Shown: positions 9,000 to 17,704, counted from the first letter of the stretch. The stretch: 64,000 nt of DNA from UBA964 sp031382085 (GCA_031382085.1 JANMYM010000086.1:29740-93739); one strand, 5' to 3'. Translations and numbers: made by a program. Notes: a model not told the origin generated them from the sequence alone.

Positions 9000-9515
9000 A
9001 TGAATTTCCACCAGTACCGCTCACTGAGCCTTGCCGTGTTAGCTGCGTGCGTCCTGCTCGTGCCCGGCCGCGCGACCGAAGCGGCCGCGGACGCCAGAGG
9101 TCCCGCGCCGGAATTCAAGCTGCCACTGCGCGGCGGCAAGGACCTGAGCCTGTCGCAACTGCGCGGACAGGTCGTGATGCTTAATTTCTGGGCCAGCTGG
9201 TGCGGTCCGTGCCGCCAGGAAATGCCGCTGCTGGAGTCCATCCAGAAGAAATACAAGCCGCTGGGCTTCACCATGGTCGGCGTCAATGTCGAGCCGGATT
9301 CGGCGCAAGCCGAAAAGTTTCTGCAGCAGACCCCGGTCAGCTTTCCGGTCGCCTTTGACCGCAGCAGCAGCGTCAGCAAGCTGTTCCGGGTCAAGGGCAT
9401 GCCGAGCACGGTCATCGTCGATCGCAATGGCAACACCCGCATGATTCACCAGGGCTACAAGCCCGGCGACGAAAACGTCTATCTGGACCAGATCCGCAGC
9501 CTGCTGCGGGAATAG
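9000..9515 (+). CDS. TlpA-family periplasmic thiol-disulfide oxidoreductase
   Basis: A 171-residue thioredoxin-fold protein with a signal peptide (cleavage near residue 28). The redox site is C68-G-P-C71 in FWASWCGPC, and the cis-Pro region is GMPSTVIVD. Such proteins keep periplasmic cysteines reduced, for example haem-binding CxxCH thiols or metal-site cysteines. In this operon likely clients are the CxxCH lipoproteins and the Cys-rich tail of the next small lipoprotein, which is inference. The ATG at 9000 follows a GAGGAA ribosome site. Confidence 0.88.
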   Translation: MNFHQYRSLSLAVLAACVLLVPGRATEAAADARGPAPEFKLPLRGGKDLSLSQLRGQVVMLNFWASWCGPCRQEMPLLESIQKKYKPLGFTMVGVNVEPDSAQAEKFLQQTPVSFPVAFDRSSSVSKLFRVKGMPSTVIVDRNGNTRMIHQGYKPGDENVYLDQIRSLLRE

Positions 9516-9535
9516 CCTGTCTTGAGGAGTTCGCG

Positions 9536-9766
9536 ATGCGTCCAGCCCGATATCTTGTCCTGCTAGTGCTGGCCCTGCCTGTGCTCACCGCCTGTGCGCC
9601 GATCGAACCCTGGGTCAAGCCTTACGAGCGTGAAAAACTTGCCGATCCGATCATGGCGTTTGAGCGCAATCCAGTGTCCGGCAGCTACCTCGACCACGTG
9701 TTTGAATCGCGCGAAGGCGCTCGCGGCGCGTCCGGCAGCGCCGGCGGCGGTTGCGGATGCAATTGA
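9536..9766 (+). CDS. DUF4266 small lipoprotein with C-terminal GGGCGCN
   Basis: The 76-residue product has a lipobox LTAC (Cys20), giving a mature lipopeptide of about 57 residues. The middle (APIEPWVKPYERE, then MAFERNPV) is the conserved core of DUF4266. The chain ends GGGCGCN with Cys73 and Cys75. This tail is a strong candidate metal-, haem- or disulfide-binding site, but its role is not established. It is 20 nt after the TlpA gene and its stop overlaps the DUF3570 start region, a neighbourhood (TlpA, DUF4266, DUF3570, ApbE) that I recall as recurrent in proteobacteria. Confidence 0.8.
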   Translation: MRPARYLVLLVLALPVLTACAPIEPWVKPYEREKLADPIMAFERNPVSGSYLDHVFESREGARGASGSAGGGCGCN

Positions 9767-10935
9767 TGGCACGACAATTTGCTAACAAGGCGCCGCTGAT
9801 CGTGGGTTCGCTGGCGGCGGCTTCCGCCGCGTTCGCGGGCGTGCTGCCGGAAGACCGTGCCGATGCGCTGTATCACCGCTACCAAGGCGGCGGCATCACC
9901 ATTTCCGGACCCTCGGTGCTGGTGCGCAAGAAAATCGGCGAGCAGTTTTCGGTGTCCGCCAACTATTACGTCGACATGGTATCGAGCGCATCCATCGACG
10001 TCGTGTCCACGGCGAGTCCATACTCCGAACGGCGCACGCAATACAGCCTCGGCGTCGATTACCTGCGCGGCAAGTCGACCTGGAGCGTGGGCTACATCAA
10101 CAGCGCCGAGTCCGACTACAAAGCCAAGACCATTTATTTCGGCGTGAGTCAGGACATGTTCGGCGACCTGACCACCGTGTCCTTCGGTTTCCGCCGCGGC
10201 CAGAATGACGTGCTGCGCAACATCAACACCGCCCAGGGCAAGATCAACGACCCGGCATTCGCCCGCGAAGCCGCTACGCGCGCCTTCAGCGTCGGCGTCA
10301 CGCAGGTGCTGACGCGGCGACTGTTAGGTTCGCTAAACTATGAATTGATCACCGACGAGGGTTTTCTCAACAGTCCGTATCGATCCGACCGATTCGCCGA
10401 CCCGACGGCGCCGACCGGGTTTCGCTATGAGTCGGAAGTCTATCCGGCGACCCATACGAGCCATGCGGTCGCAGCGCGCCTTAAGTACTCGCTGCCCTGG
10501 TGGCGCGCGTCCGTGGACGGCCAGTACCGTTTCTTCACCGACTCCTGGAACATCAAGTCAAATACGCTGCAACTGGGCTATACCCATCCGCTGGGCCGGT
10601 CCTGGATATTGGATGCCTCAGCGCGCTATTACCAGCAGACGCAGGCCAGTTTCTATGCCGACCTGTTTCCGCGGGCTAACGCGCAGAACTTCCGGTCGCG
10701 CGACAAGGAACTCGCAACCTATGATGCAATCACCGTGGGCCTCGGCGCGAGCTGGGAATTTCGTATCCAGCGCGCACCGTGGCTGGACCGCGGCACTTTG
10801 AATCTGCGGGTCGATCACATGATGATCAACTACGACAATTTCCGGGATGTAACCAAGGGGCCGCGCGGCGGGCAGGAACCGCTCTACAAGCTCAACTCGA
10901 ACATCATCGAGTTCTACATATCCGCGTGGTACTGA
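9751..10935 (+). CDS. DUF3570 family outer-membrane protein
   Basis: The protein is 394 residues from the ATG at 9751, or 389 from the ATG at 9766, which overlaps the preceding stop as TGATG and suggests translational coupling. It has a signal-like segment ending AFAG, a conserved PEDRADALYHRYQGGG motif that is typical of DUF3570, then a long series of amphipathic strands and a C-terminal ISAWY. This suggests a beta-barrel in the outer membrane. It is the last gene of the plus-strand redox operon and meets apbE end to end (stop codons adjacent). Confidence 0.8.
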   Translation: MRMQLMARQFANKAPLIVGSLAAASAAFAGVLPEDRADALYHRYQGGGITISGPSVLVRKKIGEQFSVSANYYVDMVSSASIDVVSTASPYSERRTQYSLGVDYLRGKSTWSVGYINSAESDYKAKTIYFGVSQDMFGDLTTVSFGFRRGQNDVLRNINTAQGKINDPAFAREAATRAFSVGVTQVLTRRLLGSLNYELITDEGFLNSPYRSDRFADPTAPTGFRYESEVYPATHTSHAVAARLKYSLPWWRASVDGQYRFFTDSWNIKSNTLQLGYTHPLGRSWILDASARYYQQTQASFYADLFPRANAQNFRSRDKELATYDAITVGLGASWEFRIQRAPWLDRGTLNLRVDHMMINYDNFRDVTKGPRGGQEPLYKLNSNIIEFYISAWY

Positions 10936-11934
10936 TCAGGGCTTGATCTCCGGCGGAGCCAAACCGCGGGAATACAGCACTTTGCCCTGCGGTGTCACGA
11001 CCACAGCGTCCACATCGTCCAGACGATTGATCATCGCCAGGCCGCGCTCGGCACCCATGACAAATACCGCGGTTGACAAGGCGTCGGATCGCAATGTGTC
11101 AGGCGCAAGTACCGTGGCGCTGCGCAGCAAGCGTGCCGAATCCCCGGTCTTCGGATCGATGATATGGTGGTAGCGCGTGCCACCCTCGTCGAAATAGCGC
11201 TCGTAGTCGCCCGAAGTTGAGATCGCGATGTCAGTCAGCGGCAGGCGCAACACAACTTTGTCGCGATCGTCAGGATTTCGGATCCCGACAATCCAGGGCT
11301 TGCCGAACCGGTCGCCGGCGATGAGCGTGTCGCCGCCGGCATTGACCATGGCGCGCGTGATGCCGCCGCGCTTCAGCACCGCCATCGCGCGGTCCACCGC
11401 ATAGCCTTTGGCAATGCCGCCGAGATCCACGCGCATACCCGCACGCTCGAAAACGACGCTGTGGCGCCTGTCGTCCAGTCGCAGGTGACGATAATCGATC
11501 CCAGGCAATGCGCGGCGGATCGCCGCAGTGTTGGGCCGCCGGTGCGACGGGAAATCATAGAGATAGCCCACGCTTGCGTAAGTCACGTCGAAGGCGCCGT
11601 CGCTGAGACGCGAATAAGCTAACGAATCGCGGATCAAACCAAAGAGCTCGACCGACACGACCAGCGGCTGCTGCGCGGCCCGGGCATTGAGTCGCGACAG
11701 CTCTGAATCAGGCTTGTAGGTACTCATCAGGCGATCGATGCGCCGCATTTCATCGAATGCCGCGTTAGCCAGGCGGTCCGCCGTGGCGGGCTGGTCGCTC
11801 CAGAATTCCACCGCGCAGCGCGTGCCCATGATCGCCTGTTCGCGAAAAATCCACTCGGCCCGCGCCTGCGGAATGCTCAGCAGGCCCAACGAGGACAACA
11901 AGAGCGCCGCGGGGATCAACGAATGTCGGTGCAT
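10936..11934 (-). CDS. apbE: FAD:protein FMN transferase ApbE
   Basis: From the ATG at 11934 the product is 332 residues with a signal peptide ending ARAE, so it acts in the periplasm. ApbE attaches FMN from FAD to Ser/Thr of target proteins in a Mg-dependent reaction. Family motifs are clear: MGTRC, LGGIAKGYAVDRA, NAGGD, STSGDYERYF and HHIIDPKTG, then SDALSTAVFVMG. A longer in-frame extension (to 12192) lacks coding character. It is convergent with the DUF3570 gene and most likely belongs functionally to that block. I found no clear target motif of the SGAT type in the neighbouring proteins, so its client is unknown. Confidence 0.9.
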   Translation of the reverse strand: MHRHSLIPAALLLSSLGLLSIPQARAEWIFREQAIMGTRCAVEFWSDQPATADRLANAAFDEMRRIDRLMSTYKPDSELSRLNARAAQQPLVVSVELFGLIRDSLAYSRLSDGAFDVTYASVGYLYDFPSHRRPNTAAIRRALPGIDYRHLRLDDRRHSVVFERAGMRVDLGGIAKGYAVDRAMAVLKRGGITRAMVNAGGDTLIAGDRFGKPWIVGIRNPDDRDKVVLRLPLTDIAISTSGDYERYFDEGGTRYHHIIDPKTGDSARLLRSATVLAPDTLRSDALSTAVFVMGAERGLAMINRLDDVDAVVVTPQGKVLYSRGLAPPEIKP

Positions 11935-12048
11935 CGCGACAGTATTCTGCCTGAACCAATTGAACGCAATGCTGGTCCAATCGACGGCTGCTTGGTTTAA
12001 GCTTCGCGCCTGTGCAGGCGCGTCGCCTGCGAATGACGGAGTTTGCGC

Positions 12049-12867
12049 ATGAGACATCTTCGCGATTTTTGCCTGACCCTCGTTTTTGCAGCGGGCCTGC
12101 TGCACGCGACCGCGCACGCGCAGGCGCGCGAGGAATCGAAAGTCATCCTGGCAACGCAGGTCATGGAAGAACTGCGCGGGCAGCGCGATCAATACGTTCC
12201 CGACCTGCTGCTGGAACGCGCCTACGGCATCGCAATCATTCCAGACGTTGTCAAAGTCGGCTTTGGTATCGGTGGCCGCCGCGGCACGGGTGTGCTGCTG
12301 GTGCGCGACAAGAACGGCCGCTTTTCCAATCCTATTTTCGTCGCCATTACCGGCGGCAGTATCGGCTGGCAGATTGGCGCCCAGAAAACCGATGTGGTGC
12401 TGGTTTTCACGACTCGCCAGGGCATCGATGGCATCTCCGATGGCAAGATGACGCTCGGCGCCGATGCCTCGATCGCCGCGGGCCCGGTCGGCCGCAGCGC
12501 CTCAGTCGCGACTGATCAGAATTTCAGCGCTGAAATTTATTCTTATTCCCGCTCACGGGGCCTGTTTGCAGGCGTGGCGCTGGATGGCAGCGCACTGACC
12601 ATCGAGCGGCGTGCTAACACCCGATTCTACGGCCGCAAGGCCGAGGTCAACGATCTCGTCAGCGGCGCTGTCACCCGCGACAGCGAATCAGTCCGCCGGC
12701 TCATGAGCACTGTGGCGGCCAGCACGCGCAATCCGGGCGCACCGGCACCCGCGAGCGCCGAACCCGCTGCGCCCGCCACCCCAGCCGCCGCGGCGCCGCC
12801 GGCGCCGCCGGCGCCGAAGACTTTTCCGCTGGAAGACAACAAACCCGGTACCGAACCGCCGCGTTAG
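12049..12867 (+). CDS. SYLF/Ysc84-domain lipid-binding exported protein
   Basis: I place the start at the ATG 12049, preceded by ACGGAG, instead of the TTG at 12043. A signal peptide ends near residue 24 (AHAQ). Residues about 30-210 form the SYLF (Ysc84) domain: YGIAIIPDVVKVGFGIGGRRGTGVLLV, then GGSIGWQIGAQKTDVVLVF, patterns known to bind phosphoinositides in eukaryotic members. The C-terminal 45 residues are a low-complexity Pro/Ala tail. It diverges from apbE across 114 nt. The bacterial role is probably membrane association in the periplasm. Confidence 0.8.
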   Translation: MRHLRDFCLTLVFAAGLLHATAHAQAREESKVILATQVMEELRGQRDQYVPDLLLERAYGIAIIPDVVKVGFGIGGRRGTGVLLVRDKNGRFSNPIFVAITGGSIGWQIGAQKTDVVLVFTTRQGIDGISDGKMTLGADASIAAGPVGRSASVATDQNFSAEIYSYSRSRGLFAGVALDGSALTIERRANTRFYGRKAEVNDLVSGAVTRDSESVRRLMSTVAASTRNPGAPAPASAEPAAPATPAAAAPPAPPAPKTFPLEDNKPGTEPPR

Positions 12868-12910
12868 GCTGGCAATCCGGACAGTTTTCCGGGCAGCACT
12901 TGAACGCCTA

Positions 12911-12938
12911 CCTGGCGCCTTAACATCAGGGCGCCAGG
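12911..12938. terminator. hairpin between convergent genes
   Basis: CCTGGCGCC (12911-12919) pairs perfectly with GGCGCCAGG (12930-12938) around 10 nt. It sits in the 80-nt gap between the convergent SYLF gene and msrA, where a two-way terminator is expected. No clear T tract follows on either strand. Confidence 0.5.
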
Positions 12939-12947
12939 CAACTACTA

Positions 12948-13601
12948 CTACGTCGTCGACAGCTCTGCGGGCTTGAAGACAACGTCGCACCCGCCGATAC
13001 CGCAATACCCATCCGGATTCTTCGCCAGGTACTGCTGGTGATAATCCTCGGCGTAGTAGAACTGCGCGGCCGGCGCAATCTCGGTCGTGATGGTTCCGTG
13101 GTGCGCGGCTAACAGACTGTTCTGATAAGTCTTGCAGCTCGAACGGGCAGCGACGGCCTGGTCGTCATCAAACGTGTAGACGGCCGAGCGATATTGCGTG
13201 CCGCGATCATTGCCCTGACGCATGCCCTGCGTAGGATCGTGGTTTTCCCAGAATACTTTCAGCAATGCGGCGTAGCTAACACGCGCGGGATCGAATACAA
13301 CGAGCACCACTTCGCTGTGACCGGTCATGCCGCTGCAGACTTCTTCGTAGGTCGGGTTGGGCGTCAGTCCGCCGGCGTAGCCGACGGCGCTGGAATACAC
13401 GCCCGGCAGTTGCCAGAAGAGACGCTCGGCGCCCCAAAAACAGCCCATGCCGAACACGGCCTGCTGCATGCCGGCCGGAAATGGCGGCTTGATCCGGTGA
13501 CCGTTGACGAAATGCGCCTCCGACACGGTCAGCGGTTTCGCTCTCCCGGGCAATGCATCGACGGCGCCGGGCATCCGCCCAGTCTTTGAAAAAAGTCCCA
13601 T
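12948..13601 (-). CDS. msrA: peptide-methionine (S)-S-oxide reductase MsrA
   Basis: The 217-residue enzyme reduces methionine-S-sulfoxide in proteins or free Met. The catalytic motif GCFWG is at residues 53-57 (Cys54). Other family blocks are GYAGG, NPTYEEVCSG, TGHSE and the C-terminal GYCGIGG, which provides the resolving Cys. There is no obvious Sec signal, so it is probably cytoplasmic. The N-terminal 45 residues are longer than in minimal MsrA and match the form common in proteobacteria. It diverges from the next gene by 39 nt. Confidence 0.95.
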   Translation of the reverse strand: MGLFSKTGRMPGAVDALPGRAKPLTVSEAHFVNGHRIKPPFPAGMQQAVFGMGCFWGAERLFWQLPGVYSSAVGYAGGLTPNPTYEEVCSGMTGHSEVVLVVFDPARVSYAALLKVFWENHDPTQGMRQGNDRGTQYRSAVYTFDDDQAVAARSSCKTYQNSLLAAHHGTITTEIAPAAQFYYAEDYHQQYLAKNPDGYCGIGGCDVVFKPAELSTT

Positions 13602-13640
13602 GGGTCCCTCCTCTGCGCTTGTTAGTATAGGGTAGTTGTC

Positions 13641-14246
13641 ATGACAGTTTCAGCCAGCACGCCACGCCTGCGGATCACGCAGTTTTTCTTTGCGCTGTTG
13701 ACGCTCAGCGGCCTCGTGGCCGGTGCGCCGCCGCGGCCCGCCGTCTGGGCCACGCTGACGACTTTCGCCGGTTTCCTATGTGTCGCGGCGGCCTGCCTGG
13801 GCCGAATCTGGTGTTCAGTCTTTATCGCCGGCCGCAAAGACGTGGCGCTGGTCACCAGCGGTCCTTATGCCTGGTGCCGCCATCCTTTGTACGCGTGGTC
13901 GCTGCTGGCCAGCTTCGGTCTGGGGCTCGCGACGCAAACATGGCTGTGGCCGGTCCTCGCCGTTGCCGTGCTTGGATTTTTGTTCGGCCGTGAAATCCCG
14001 CGCGAGGAGCGCCTGCTCACACAGCTGCATGGCGCGGCGTTTACCGCCTACGCTGCCGAGACCCCGGCGCTCTGGCCGCGACGGCCTGCGTCCGTGACGC
14101 CGGTCGCAGAGATCAATCTGCGACCGGAGCTTTTCCGCAAGGCCTTCCTGGATGCCGGTTCGATGCTGCTGCTGTTTGGCCTCGTGGTCCTGTTTGCCGC
14201 GTTGCGCCAGTTCGGCACGCTGCCGACGCTCCTACGTTTGCCCTAA
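13641..14246 (+). CDS. isoprenylcysteine-methyltransferase-like membrane protein
   Basis: A 201-residue membrane protein with about five hydrophobic helices. The segment SGPYAWCRHPLYAWSLLASFG matches the GPY-x-RHPxY signature of the ICMT/PEMT-type methyltransferases, where it binds SAM. A second conserved patch, REIPREERLL, is the expected downstream catalytic and SAM-contact region. The substrate is unknown; bacterial members may methylate isoprenoids or phospholipids. It starts at ATG 13641, divergent from msrA. Confidence 0.7.
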   Translation: MTVSASTPRLRITQFFFALLTLSGLVAGAPPRPAVWATLTTFAGFLCVAAACLGRIWCSVFIAGRKDVALVTSGPYAWCRHPLYAWSLLASFGLGLATQTWLWPVLAVAVLGFLFGREIPREERLLTQLHGAAFTAYAAETPALWPRRPASVTPVAEINLRPELFRKAFLDAGSMLLLFGLVVLFAALRQFGTLPTLLRLP

Positions 14247-14264
14247 AAGTGGCAGAATCGCCCT

Positions 14265-14519
14265 ATGCGCCCTCTCGCCACCCGGCTTGCGCTCCTCACA
14301 CTGGCTCTGTTAGCCGACAGGCAAGCGGCCGTCGCCAGCGACGGCTTCGTCGGGTCGATGTCCGTTCTCGGCGCGCCTAACAGGGAGCTGCTCGAGGGCG
14401 CGGAGTTGCTGGAACGCGGCGACATGACCCGTGGCGTGGAACTTACGCAGATTGGCCTGCGATCGCGCGGCCGGCGGGTGTCGCGCGAAATGGCGCAGCG
14501 GGCGCGCAGCAGATCCTGA
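14265..14519 (+). CDS. small exported protein, possibly truncated TPR protein
   Basis: An 84-residue ORF with a plausible signal peptide (residues 1-24). The next stretch, LLEGAELLERGDMTRGVELTQIGL, looks like the first helix pair of a tetratricopeptide protein. After that the reading frame becomes Arg-rich and stops. In the next frame the bases after that point read DRAAG, which is what I would expect to follow in such TPR proteins. It may therefore be a frameshifted or 3'-truncated gene. It ends 4 nt before the kinase-like gene. Confidence 0.4.
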   Translation: MRPLATRLALLTLALLADRQAAVASDGFVGSMSVLGAPNRELLEGAELLERGDMTRGVELTQIGLRSRGRRVSREMAQRARSRS

Positions 14520-14523
14520 CGCC

Positions 14524-15171
14524 ATGACCCACATTTTGAAGCAGGACTTGTTCGGGCAGGTCAGTCTGGTCGAAAGCCCTGAGTGGGGCAGCCATGTGCT
14601 GCGCGACCTGCGACCGGCCAGGGCCTGGATTCGCTGGCTGGCGCGCCACCTGGCACGCCGTGAAGTGCGCGCCCTGCGAGCGTTGACCGGCACGCCAGGT
14701 ATCCCACGTGTGCTGGCCGCGACGCGCGATACCGTGCGTCGCGAATATCTCGACGGCACGCCAATGCAAGTGGCCCGACCGCAGAATATTGACTATTTCA
14801 GGGCGTCCTCGCGGCTGCTGCGTCGCCTGCATCGGCAGGGTGTTGCACACAACGATCTCTCCAAGGAACCCAACTGGCTGGTGCGAACCGATGGCTCACC
14901 AGCGCTGGTGGACTTTCAGCTGGCCTCGGTCAGCCGGCGCCGCAGCCGCTGGTTTCGCGCCCTGGCCCATGATGACCTGCGCCACATGCTGAAACACAAG
15001 CGCAGCTTTCTGCCGCAGCGGCTCACCGCGCGCGAGCGCAGCATCCTGCTGCGCCGATCCTGGGTGTCGAGGCTGTGGATGGCTGCCGTCAAACCGCTTT
15101 ATCGATTCGTCACCCGGCGTATTTTCCACTGGGCCGATCGCGAGGGTGCAGGCGATCGTCAGCTGCGGTAG
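14524..15171 (+). CDS. RIO/Kdo-kinase-like protein
   Basis: From the ATG at 14524 the product is 215 residues. It has the core of a small protein-kinase-fold enzyme: REYLDGTPM (hinge), HRQGVAHNDLSKEPNWLV (catalytic loop with HNDLxxxN), then LVDFQLAS in place of DFG-like DFxxA. This resembles RIO kinases and the Kdo/WaaP-type lipopolysaccharide kinases. An N-terminal lysine region is poorly conserved. A C-terminal basic segment could contact membrane or nucleic acid. It is probably co-transcribed with the small genes on either side. The substrate is not predictable. Confidence 0.65.
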   Translation: MTHILKQDLFGQVSLVESPEWGSHVLRDLRPARAWIRWLARHLARREVRALRALTGTPGIPRVLAATRDTVRREYLDGTPMQVARPQNIDYFRASSRLLRRLHRQGVAHNDLSKEPNWLVRTDGSPALVDFQLASVSRRRSRWFRALAHDDLRHMLKHKRSFLPQRLTARERSILLRRSWVSRLWMAAVKPLYRFVTRRIFHWADREGAGDRQLR

Positions 15172-15182
15172 GCTTTCGCATC

Positions 15183-15449
15183 ATGAAAAGCCTGTCCAAC
15201 GCTCACAATCTGCGTTCACTCCCTCCCGAAATAAAGCCCTTTGGCGTCCGCGTGTCGCTGCGCAGTGGCGATCCGTTCCGCAAACTGTTAGGCCAGGACT
15301 GGAACCGCACGCATTGGTATGCGAGCGCGTCGGAAAGGGACGCAGTACTTGCCGACATGAGTCGCGAACATGATTATTCCCGCCGCGGCGATGCGCCGGC
15401 GCTGCGCTTTGAGAAAGTCGAAGACCTGGCGGCGCGCGGCAACCGCTAG
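15183..15449 (+). CDS. small conserved hypothetical protein
   Basis: An 88-residue soluble protein starting MKSLSNAHNLRS. It contains the motif KPFGVRVSLRSGDPF and a following DWNRTHWYAS. I recall similar short proteins in gammaproteobacteria without known function. Its stop overlaps the stop of the patatin gene on the other strand by 4 nt. It follows the kinase-like gene by 11 nt. Confidence 0.6.
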   Translation: MKSLSNAHNLRSLPPEIKPFGVRVSLRSGDPFRKLLGQDWNRTHWYASASERDAVLADMSREHDYSRRGDAPALRFEKVEDLAARGNR

Positions 15450-17704
15450 AAAGTGCGCCCGAGAAACAGGTAGAAGGCATCGGTGCCGTCGTCGTTGATG
15501 CCGGCACCGATATACACCGGGCCTAACAACGTATCCAGACCGAGAAATACACTGCCATTGCGCCGCGCGCTGCCGAACGATATATCGCTGCGCCGATCCC
15601 AGACATTGCCGGCCTCGAACGAAACGCCGACATAGGTCGGTACGTTCAGAAACCCCTCGCCGCCCTTGCCGATCTTGCGGTAGTAGAGCGCGCGCGCAAT
15701 CGCGTAGTGGCGGCCGGCAATGGAGTCCGGCCGCAGGCCCGACAGGTTCAGAAATCCACCTAACGAAAAAAGGTTGCGAGGATCGTTGCTCGCGGAATTG
15801 ATGTTGCTGCCCGCCGACAGCCACAGGACCGAGGTGTTGCGCCCGGCAGAGCGCGCTATCAGTCCATCGACGACCAGTTGATTGTCCCGGCTGCCATCTG
15901 CGCGGCGCGAGTGTTCGCTGCTCCATTGCGCAGTGAAAGACTGGCCGCGGCGTGGAAAATTGACATCATCGAGCGCGTCATAGCTGAAGCGCGCGAACAG
16001 CCGCTCGACGTCGAAGCGGCTTGCCGGCAGGGTCGGATCGCCGATACGCACCCGCGACCGGCCGGCGTCCAGATGCGCGCCGACCCTGAATTCACCCCAG
16101 TTGCCCAGTTCGCGCCCGACGTCCACACCCGCGTCGAAACTGCGCACGCGGTACTCGCCCAGCAGTCGCTGGTTGGCCAGCACCGGCACATTGCGTATGG
16201 TGAACCGCGCCTGCGGCGCCAGGAACCAGCGTTGCCGGTCATCGAGCGGCCAGTAAAGTTCCGCGGCGATCACCGGGCTCTCGCCGACCTGCAGATCCGT
16301 GGCGAACTCGGCGCCGCGCGCGGTCAGCTCGGTCATGACAAAGCGCGCGGCGGCATTGAAGCTCGAGTTGCCTTCGAAATCATCCTGCAGATTGAGTCCG
16401 AAACGCACATAGTTAGGACCATAGGCATTGCGGCGCGCTCGCAACTGAATTCCCTGGCGTGCCGCGCCCGCGGCGTCGATTTCATCGACCCAGTTGTAGT
16501 CGAGGCTTTCCAGGTCGCCGCGGCCGTAATACGTGGTGATGCGCGCGTCCAGTTCGGCCGGCAGCAGCGGCTTGCTGGCCAGATCGCTGAATACGCCCTG
16601 CAATGCGCGGCGGTAGCGTTCCGAATCGGCATCGACCTGCACAAAATCGATCCTGGGACGACTGGCGCGCGCGTCGCCGCGCGCCTGTTGCCAGGCTTGA
16701 TAAGAGCCTGGATCAAGGGCCAGCGCTGTTAGCCGGGAAGACGCCGCCTGCGCGCTGGCGACACCGATATCGATCGCGTGCCGCAAATTCGAAAAGTCGA
16801 ATGAACTTGCTGAGCCAAGCGCAGGCGTAATCAGCAAATCATGCGGACCGAGGCTGGCGCGCTGCCGTGCGCTTTCGCGCTGGATGAGAATTGCCAGCAT
16901 CTGGTTGCTGATGCGCGCCACCGAATTGAGCTCGGCGCGTTCCAGCAGTGGAAACCCGACGTCGACCACGATCAGGATATCGACTCCCATGCTGCGCGCG
17001 ACATCGACCGGCAGATTGGCCGACAGTCCACCGTCGACTAACAAGCGCCCTTCGAGCGTGACTGGATTGAAAAGACCCGGCGCAGCAACACTCGAACGCA
17101 TGGCATCCGCCAGGTCGCCGCGCTCGAGAACGTGCATCGTGCCCGTCTCAAGATCGGTAGCGACGGCGCGAAACGGCGTCGGCAGGCGATCAAACTCGGC
17201 AATTGCCGCCACCGGCAAGGTCAGCCTGCGCAGCGTCTGCGACAACTTTTGCCCCCGGATCAGGCCTTTCGGAAGCTTGAACTCACCGCTGCTGATACCT
17301 AACGGGAATCGCACCAGAAAATTCTGGTCTTCGCGCTTGCGGCGAAACACCAGCGCCTGACGTGGCGGACGGTCCCGAAATGCGTCCTGCCAGTCGACCG
17401 TGGTCATCATGGCTTCAATCTCGGCGGCACTCATGCCTGAGGCATACAGGCCACCGACCACAGCGCCCATGCTCGTGCCTGCAATCGCATCGATGGGTAC
17501 ATGCGCCTGTTCAAGCACTTTCAGCACACCCACATGGGCCGCTCCACGCGCGCCGCCGCCGGACAGAACGAGGCCGATGCGTGGCCTGGCGCCACTCGGG
17601 AGCTGGCTTTGACCAAGGGCAACAGACGCCGGTGCGATCAAGAAACACAGGGCCACGGCCCAGTGTTGTAGCCTGCGGCGACGAGAATTCGATGAAGCCA
17701 TCAT
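15446..17704 (-). CDS. patatin-like phospholipase, type Vd autotransporter (PlpD-like)
   Basis: From the ATG at 17704 the product is 752 residues, close to the length of PlpD. A signal peptide (residues 1-31) precedes a patatin domain with the oxyanion motif GLVLSGGGARG, the nucleophile elbow GTSMG (Ser78) and the dyad Asp224 in DGGLSAN. After a POTRA-like linker, residues about 420-752 form an Omp85-like barrel that ends in GRTF. In characterised relatives the lipase domain is exported through its own barrel. The enzyme hydrolyses phospholipids. An upstream in-frame extension would overlap the divergent receptor gene and is unlikely. Confidence 0.88.
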   Translation of the reverse strand: MMASSNSRRRRLQHWAVALCFLIAPASVALGQSQLPSGARPRIGLVLSGGGARGAAHVGVLKVLEQAHVPIDAIAGTSMGAVVGGLYASGMSAAEIEAMMTTVDWQDAFRDRPPRQALVFRRKREDQNFLVRFPLGISSGEFKLPKGLIRGQKLSQTLRRLTLPVAAIAEFDRLPTPFRAVATDLETGTMHVLERGDLADAMRSSVAAPGLFNPVTLEGRLLVDGGLSANLPVDVARSMGVDILIVVDVGFPLLERAELNSVARISNQMLAILIQRESARQRASLGPHDLLITPALGSASSFDFSNLRHAIDIGVASAQAASSRLTALALDPGSYQAWQQARGDARASRPRIDFVQVDADSERYRRALQGVFSDLASKPLLPAELDARITTYYGRGDLESLDYNWVDEIDAAGAARQGIQLRARRNAYGPNYVRFGLNLQDDFEGNSSFNAAARFVMTELTARGAEFATDLQVGESPVIAAELYWPLDDRQRWFLAPQARFTIRNVPVLANQRLLGEYRVRSFDAGVDVGRELGNWGEFRVGAHLDAGRSRVRIGDPTLPASRFDVERLFARFSYDALDDVNFPRRGQSFTAQWSSEHSRRADGSRDNQLVVDGLIARSAGRNTSVLWLSAGSNINSASNDPRNLFSLGGFLNLSGLRPDSIAGRHYAIARALYYRKIGKGGEGFLNVPTYVGVSFEAGNVWDRRSDISFGSARRNGSVFLGLDTLLGPVYIGAGINDDGTDAFYLFLGRTF

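Noticed and set aside
12048..12192. Extended ApbE N-terminus beyond 11934
   Set aside because: The extension overlaps the SYLF gene and a clear signal peptide begins at 11934.
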